DNA from: Rhodospirillaceae bacterium
GTDB taxonomy: Bacteria > Pseudomonadota > Alphaproteobacteria > UBA9219
Length of the DNA: 7,559 bases
Assembly: GCA_003486725.1 (NCBI GenBank)
Contig: DNGD01000239.1
Coordinates: forward strand, 1 to 7,559
Reading direction: 5' to 3'
Positions 6,162 through 7,559 of the stretch are shown one piece after another; positions within the stretch are counted from its first letter, which is position 1, and every line of letters begins with the position of its first letter. A model generated the notes under the pieces. That model was given only the letters and a program-made list of their open reading frames with translations, did no database searches and was not told the DNA's origin. The translations under genes and the position numbers were made by a program.

Positions 6162-6196
6162 AAAAAACCCCGCCAGATTGCTCTGGCGGGGTTTTT
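6162..6196. terminator. Bidirectional intrinsic terminator, copy 1
   Basis: CCCCGCCAGA (6168-6177) pairs with TCTGGCGGGG (6182-6191) around TTGC. It is flanked by six A residues on the left and five T residues on the right, so it can terminate from either side. It starts 1 base after the stop codon of the exported-protein gene. The sequence, including the preceding C, is identical to that at 6667-6702. Confidence 0.92.
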
Positions 6197-6211
6197 CCAT
6201 CCCTATCCACC

Positions 6212-6244
6212 ATCGTCATCCCGCCGAAGGGCGGGATCCAGTTT
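6212..6244 (-). repeat. 33-bp inverted repeat, left arm (palindromic repeat copy 2)
   Basis: It is the exact reverse complement of 6587-6619 over 33 bases. Internally ATCCCGCC and GGCGGGAT form an 8-bp stem with a 4-base loop. The arm ends 8 bases from the stop codon of the GIY-YIG gene. It has no T-run, so it is not a terminator by itself. Confidence 0.9.
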
Positions 6245-6252
6245 GAAAGCTT

Positions 6253-6537
6253 TTACAAAAGCGTTTCATAAAGATCGTCCCATGACGGGTTCACTTCCTC
6301 AATCGCACGGACTTTCCAAGCACGGTTCCATTCTTTCATACGTTTCTCACAAGCGATGGCATCCGTAATATCCTCGTAGTATTCATACCAAACCAACATG
6401 TAAGCCTTATACCGTGACGTAAATCCCTTTATCACGCCGTTTTTATGTTCCCAAACACGGCGCGAAATATCGTTGGTTACGCCAATATAGAGCGTTCCCA
6501 TACGACGGCTTGCCATTATGTATGTGTATCCTGACAT
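6253..6537 (-). CDS. Small GIY-YIG nuclease family protein
   Basis: This 94-residue protein is essentially a single GIY-YIG domain. The two motif strands are YTYIMAS (4-10) and TLYIGVT (15-21). They are followed by SRRVWEHKNG (25-34), containing the presumed catalytic arginine R26 or R27. E64 in CEKRMKEWNRAWK is the likely metal-binding glutamate. The end, NPSWDDLYE, is typical of the stand-alone YhbQ/UPF0213-like group. Domain members cleave DNA in homing endonucleases, UvrC and Slx4-type enzymes, but the role of stand-alone small members is not settled. All catalytic positions appear intact. The ATG at 6537 has no ribosome-binding site, and a consensus -10 box lies so close that the mRNA may be leaderless. 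The gene lies inside a perfect inverted repeat. Confidence 0.92.
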   Translation of the reverse strand: MSGYTYIMASRRMGTLYIGVTNDISRRVWEHKNGVIKGFTSRYKAYMLVWYEYYEDITDAIACEKRMKEWNRAWKVRAIEEVNPSWDDLYETLL

Positions 6538-6543
6538 GCCAAG

Positions 6544-6571
6544 ATTATAGGGCCGTGCTTAAACGCGACAA
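6544..6571 (-). promoter_or_regulatory. Promoter of the GIY-YIG gene, probably giving a leaderless mRNA
   Basis: On the minus strand TTGTCG (6571-6566) and a perfect TATAAT (6549-6544) are spaced 16. The ATG at 6537 begins 7 bases after the -10, which is where transcription is expected to start. The promoter lies inside the inverted repeat and so would travel with the gene. Confidence 0.6.
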
Positions 6572-6586
6572 AGACAAAAAGATTCA

Positions 6587-6619
6587 AAACTGGATCCCGC
6601 CCTTCGGCGGGATGACGAT
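6587..6619 (+). repeat. 33-bp inverted repeat, right arm (palindromic repeat copy 3)
   Basis: It reads AAACTGGATCCCGCC, loop CTTC, GGCGGGATGACGAT, and is identical over 33 bases to the reverse complement of 6212-6244. It lies about 50 bases upstream of the GIY-YIG start, outside the promoter. Its head and tail match copy 1 at 1031-1085. Confidence 0.9.
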
Positions 6620-6667
6620 AAAGGAAGGCTGGGATTATACCTTACAAATGCCGCCTTTCCGCACATC

Positions 6668-6702
6668 AAAAAACCCCGCCAGATTGCTCTGGCGGGGTTT
6701 TT
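6668..6702. terminator. Bidirectional intrinsic terminator, copy 2 (downstream of rpsA)
   Basis: The sequence is identical to 6162-6196, with stem CCCCGCCAGA (6674-6683) and TCTGGCGGGG (6688-6697). Read on the minus strand it lies 22 bases after the rpsA stop codon and ends in six U residues, so it is the natural rpsA terminator. It is in direct orientation relative to copy 1, 506 bases apart. Confidence 0.92.
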
Positions 6703-6724
6703 ATTAAGTCATAAAGACTAGAGC

Positions 6725-7559
6725 TTACTTGTCTTCCTTCTTCTGTGCGCGCTTGATCGCGGCACCGAGGATATCGCCAAGCGAAGCGCCTGAGTCAGAC
6801 GAACCATATTCGGCCATCGCCTGCTTTTCTTCTTCCATCTCACGAGCCTTGATCGACAGATTGACCTTGTGGCCAGCCTTATCGACGTTCGTGATCTTGG
6901 CATCAACCTTTTCACCAACGGCGAAACGGTCGCTGCGCTGTTCGGCGCGATCACGCGACAGATCACCACGCTTGATGAAGCCGGTGAAACCACCAGCGAC
7001 TTCGCCGCCGAGGCTGACTTCGATCCCGCCATCGTTGATGGCCGTCACGGTGCAGGTAACAACGTCACCCTTCTTGAAGTTTACGGCCACGCCTTCGAAC
7101 GGATCAGCGGTAAGCTGCTTGATGCCCAAGGAGACGCGTTCCTTTTCAACGTCGATGTCCAAAATCTTGACCTCGACATTCTGACCCTTTTGGAAGGCCT
7201 GAATGGCTTCTTCGCCAGCCTTGTCCCACGACAAATCGGACATGTGAACCATGCCGTCGATGTCGCCAGGCATACCGACAAACAAACCGAACTCGGTGAT
7301 GTTGCGGATTTCGCCGGTGAGCGTTTCACCAATCTTGTGGTTAGCGCGGAACGATTCCCAAGGATTTTCGATGCATTGCTTGATGCCGAGGCTGATGCGA
7401 CGCTTGGACAAATCAACGTCCAGAACGATGACTTCAACTTCTTGGCTGGTCGCAACGATCTTGCCCGGATGCACGTTCTTCTTTGTCCATGACATTTCAG
7501 AAACGTGAACCAGCCCTTCAATGCCGGGCTCCAGCTCAACAAACGCACCGTAGTCGGTG
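6725..7559 (-). CDS. rpsA: 30S ribosomal protein S1, C-terminal half (partial)
   Basis: The frame enters from the right edge and ends at TAA 6727-6725, giving 277 visible residues of a protein usually near 560. S1 binds mRNA on the small ribosomal subunit and helps start translation on messages with weak or structured leaders. Three S1 (OB-fold) repeats are visible. The first, cut at its start, is about 1-61 (TDYGAFVELEPGIEGLVHVSEM to RRISLGIKQ). The second is about 76-147 (GEIRNITEFGLFVGM to ERVSLGIKQ). The third, more diverged, is about 163-236. They match repeats 4-6 of six-repeat S1. A charged tail follows and ends SGASLGDILGAAIKRAQKKEDK, a style I associate with alphaproteobacteria. An internal ATG at 7495 is not the start, because the S1 repeat continues upstream of it to the window edge. 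A terminator follows directly, so no downstream gene is cotranscribed here. Confidence 0.96.
   Translation of the reverse strand, partial: TDYGAFVELEPGIEGLVHVSEMSWTKKNVHPGKIVATSQEVEVIVLDVDLSKRRISLGIKQCIENPWESFRANHKIGETLTGEIRNITEFGLFVGMPGDIDGMVHMSDLSWDKAGEEAIQAFQKGQNVEVKILDIDVEKERVSLGIKQLTADPFEGVAVNFKKGDVVTCTVTAINDGGIEVSLGGEVAGGFTGFIKRGDLSRDRAEQRSDRFAVGEKVDAKITNVDKAGHKVNLSIKAREMEEEKQAMAEYGSSDSGASLGDILGAAIKRAQKKEDK

Larger units (their letters stand above)
6212..6619. mobile_element. Candidate GIY-YIG palindrome cassette
   Basis: A single gene with its own promoter (6253-6571) lies between the two arms of a perfect 33-bp inverted repeat whose palindrome family recurs at 935-1085. The block is compact, about 0.4 kb, and sits in what would otherwise be a short convergent intergenic region between the exported-protein gene and rpsA. 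No transposase of a known class is present. That the GIY-YIG enzyme moves or maintains the repeats is a hypothesis based on this layout. Confidence 0.4.

Noticed and set aside
6510..6707. Open frame of 65 codons crossing the right inverted-repeat arm and terminator
   Set aside because: Its coding content is the repeat and the terminator, with no ribosome-binding site.
6869..7492. Open frame of 207 codons on the plus strand
   Set aside because: It is antisense to rpsA, whose S1 repeats are unmistakable. Open antisense frames are common in such genes.

Overview
The window looks like an alphaproteobacterial chromosome segment: moderately GC-rich core genes separated by AT-richer intergenic islands. 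The taxonomic guess rests on the style of ribosomal protein S1 (tail SGASLGDILGAAIKRA) and of phosphoglycerate kinase. No genus can be assigned from the sequence alone. Nothing suggests a plasmid, phage or CRISPR locus.

Layout, left to right. The 5' end of xseB (exonuclease VII small subunit) leaves the window at base 1 on the minus strand. Divergent from it is a YgjP/SprT-type zinc metallopeptidase (198-869). A gene-free stretch of about 630 bases follows. It carries palindromic repeats of a GGATCCCGC...GCGGGATGACGATG family and then an AT-rich tract with a promoter. Next is an unrecognised two-helix protein (1502-2134) with its own terminator, which ends only 12 bases before pgk (2215-3444). 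Convergent with pgk is a 623-residue chorismate-binding/glutamine-amidotransferase fusion (5360-3489). It resembles PhzE more than classical TrpE. Upstream of it lies an apparent regulatory leader with an 18-codon leader ORF, alternative hairpins, and a segment that can pair with the ribosome-binding region of the enzyme gene. Divergent from the leader is a small exported protein of unknown function (5690-6160). The right end is the 3' half of rpsA on the minus strand (6725 to the window edge).

The most unusual part is 6162-6702. A small GIY-YIG endonuclease gene with its own promoter is framed by a perfect 33-bp inverted repeat. Each arm is itself a palindrome of the same family as the repeats at 935-1085. 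This block lies between two identical 36-bp copies of a bidirectional terminator in direct orientation. It resembles REP/RAYT systems, in which a transposase gene is flanked by inverted REP palindromes, but with a GIY-YIG enzyme in the transposase position. The pair at 935-1085, which has no gene inside, would be the non-autonomous form.

Most genes here are separate transcription units (divergent, convergent or closed by terminators) rather than one operon, so there is little shared pathway. The best-supported regulatory logic is the leader of the PhzE-like gene and the terminators around the GIY-YIG block.
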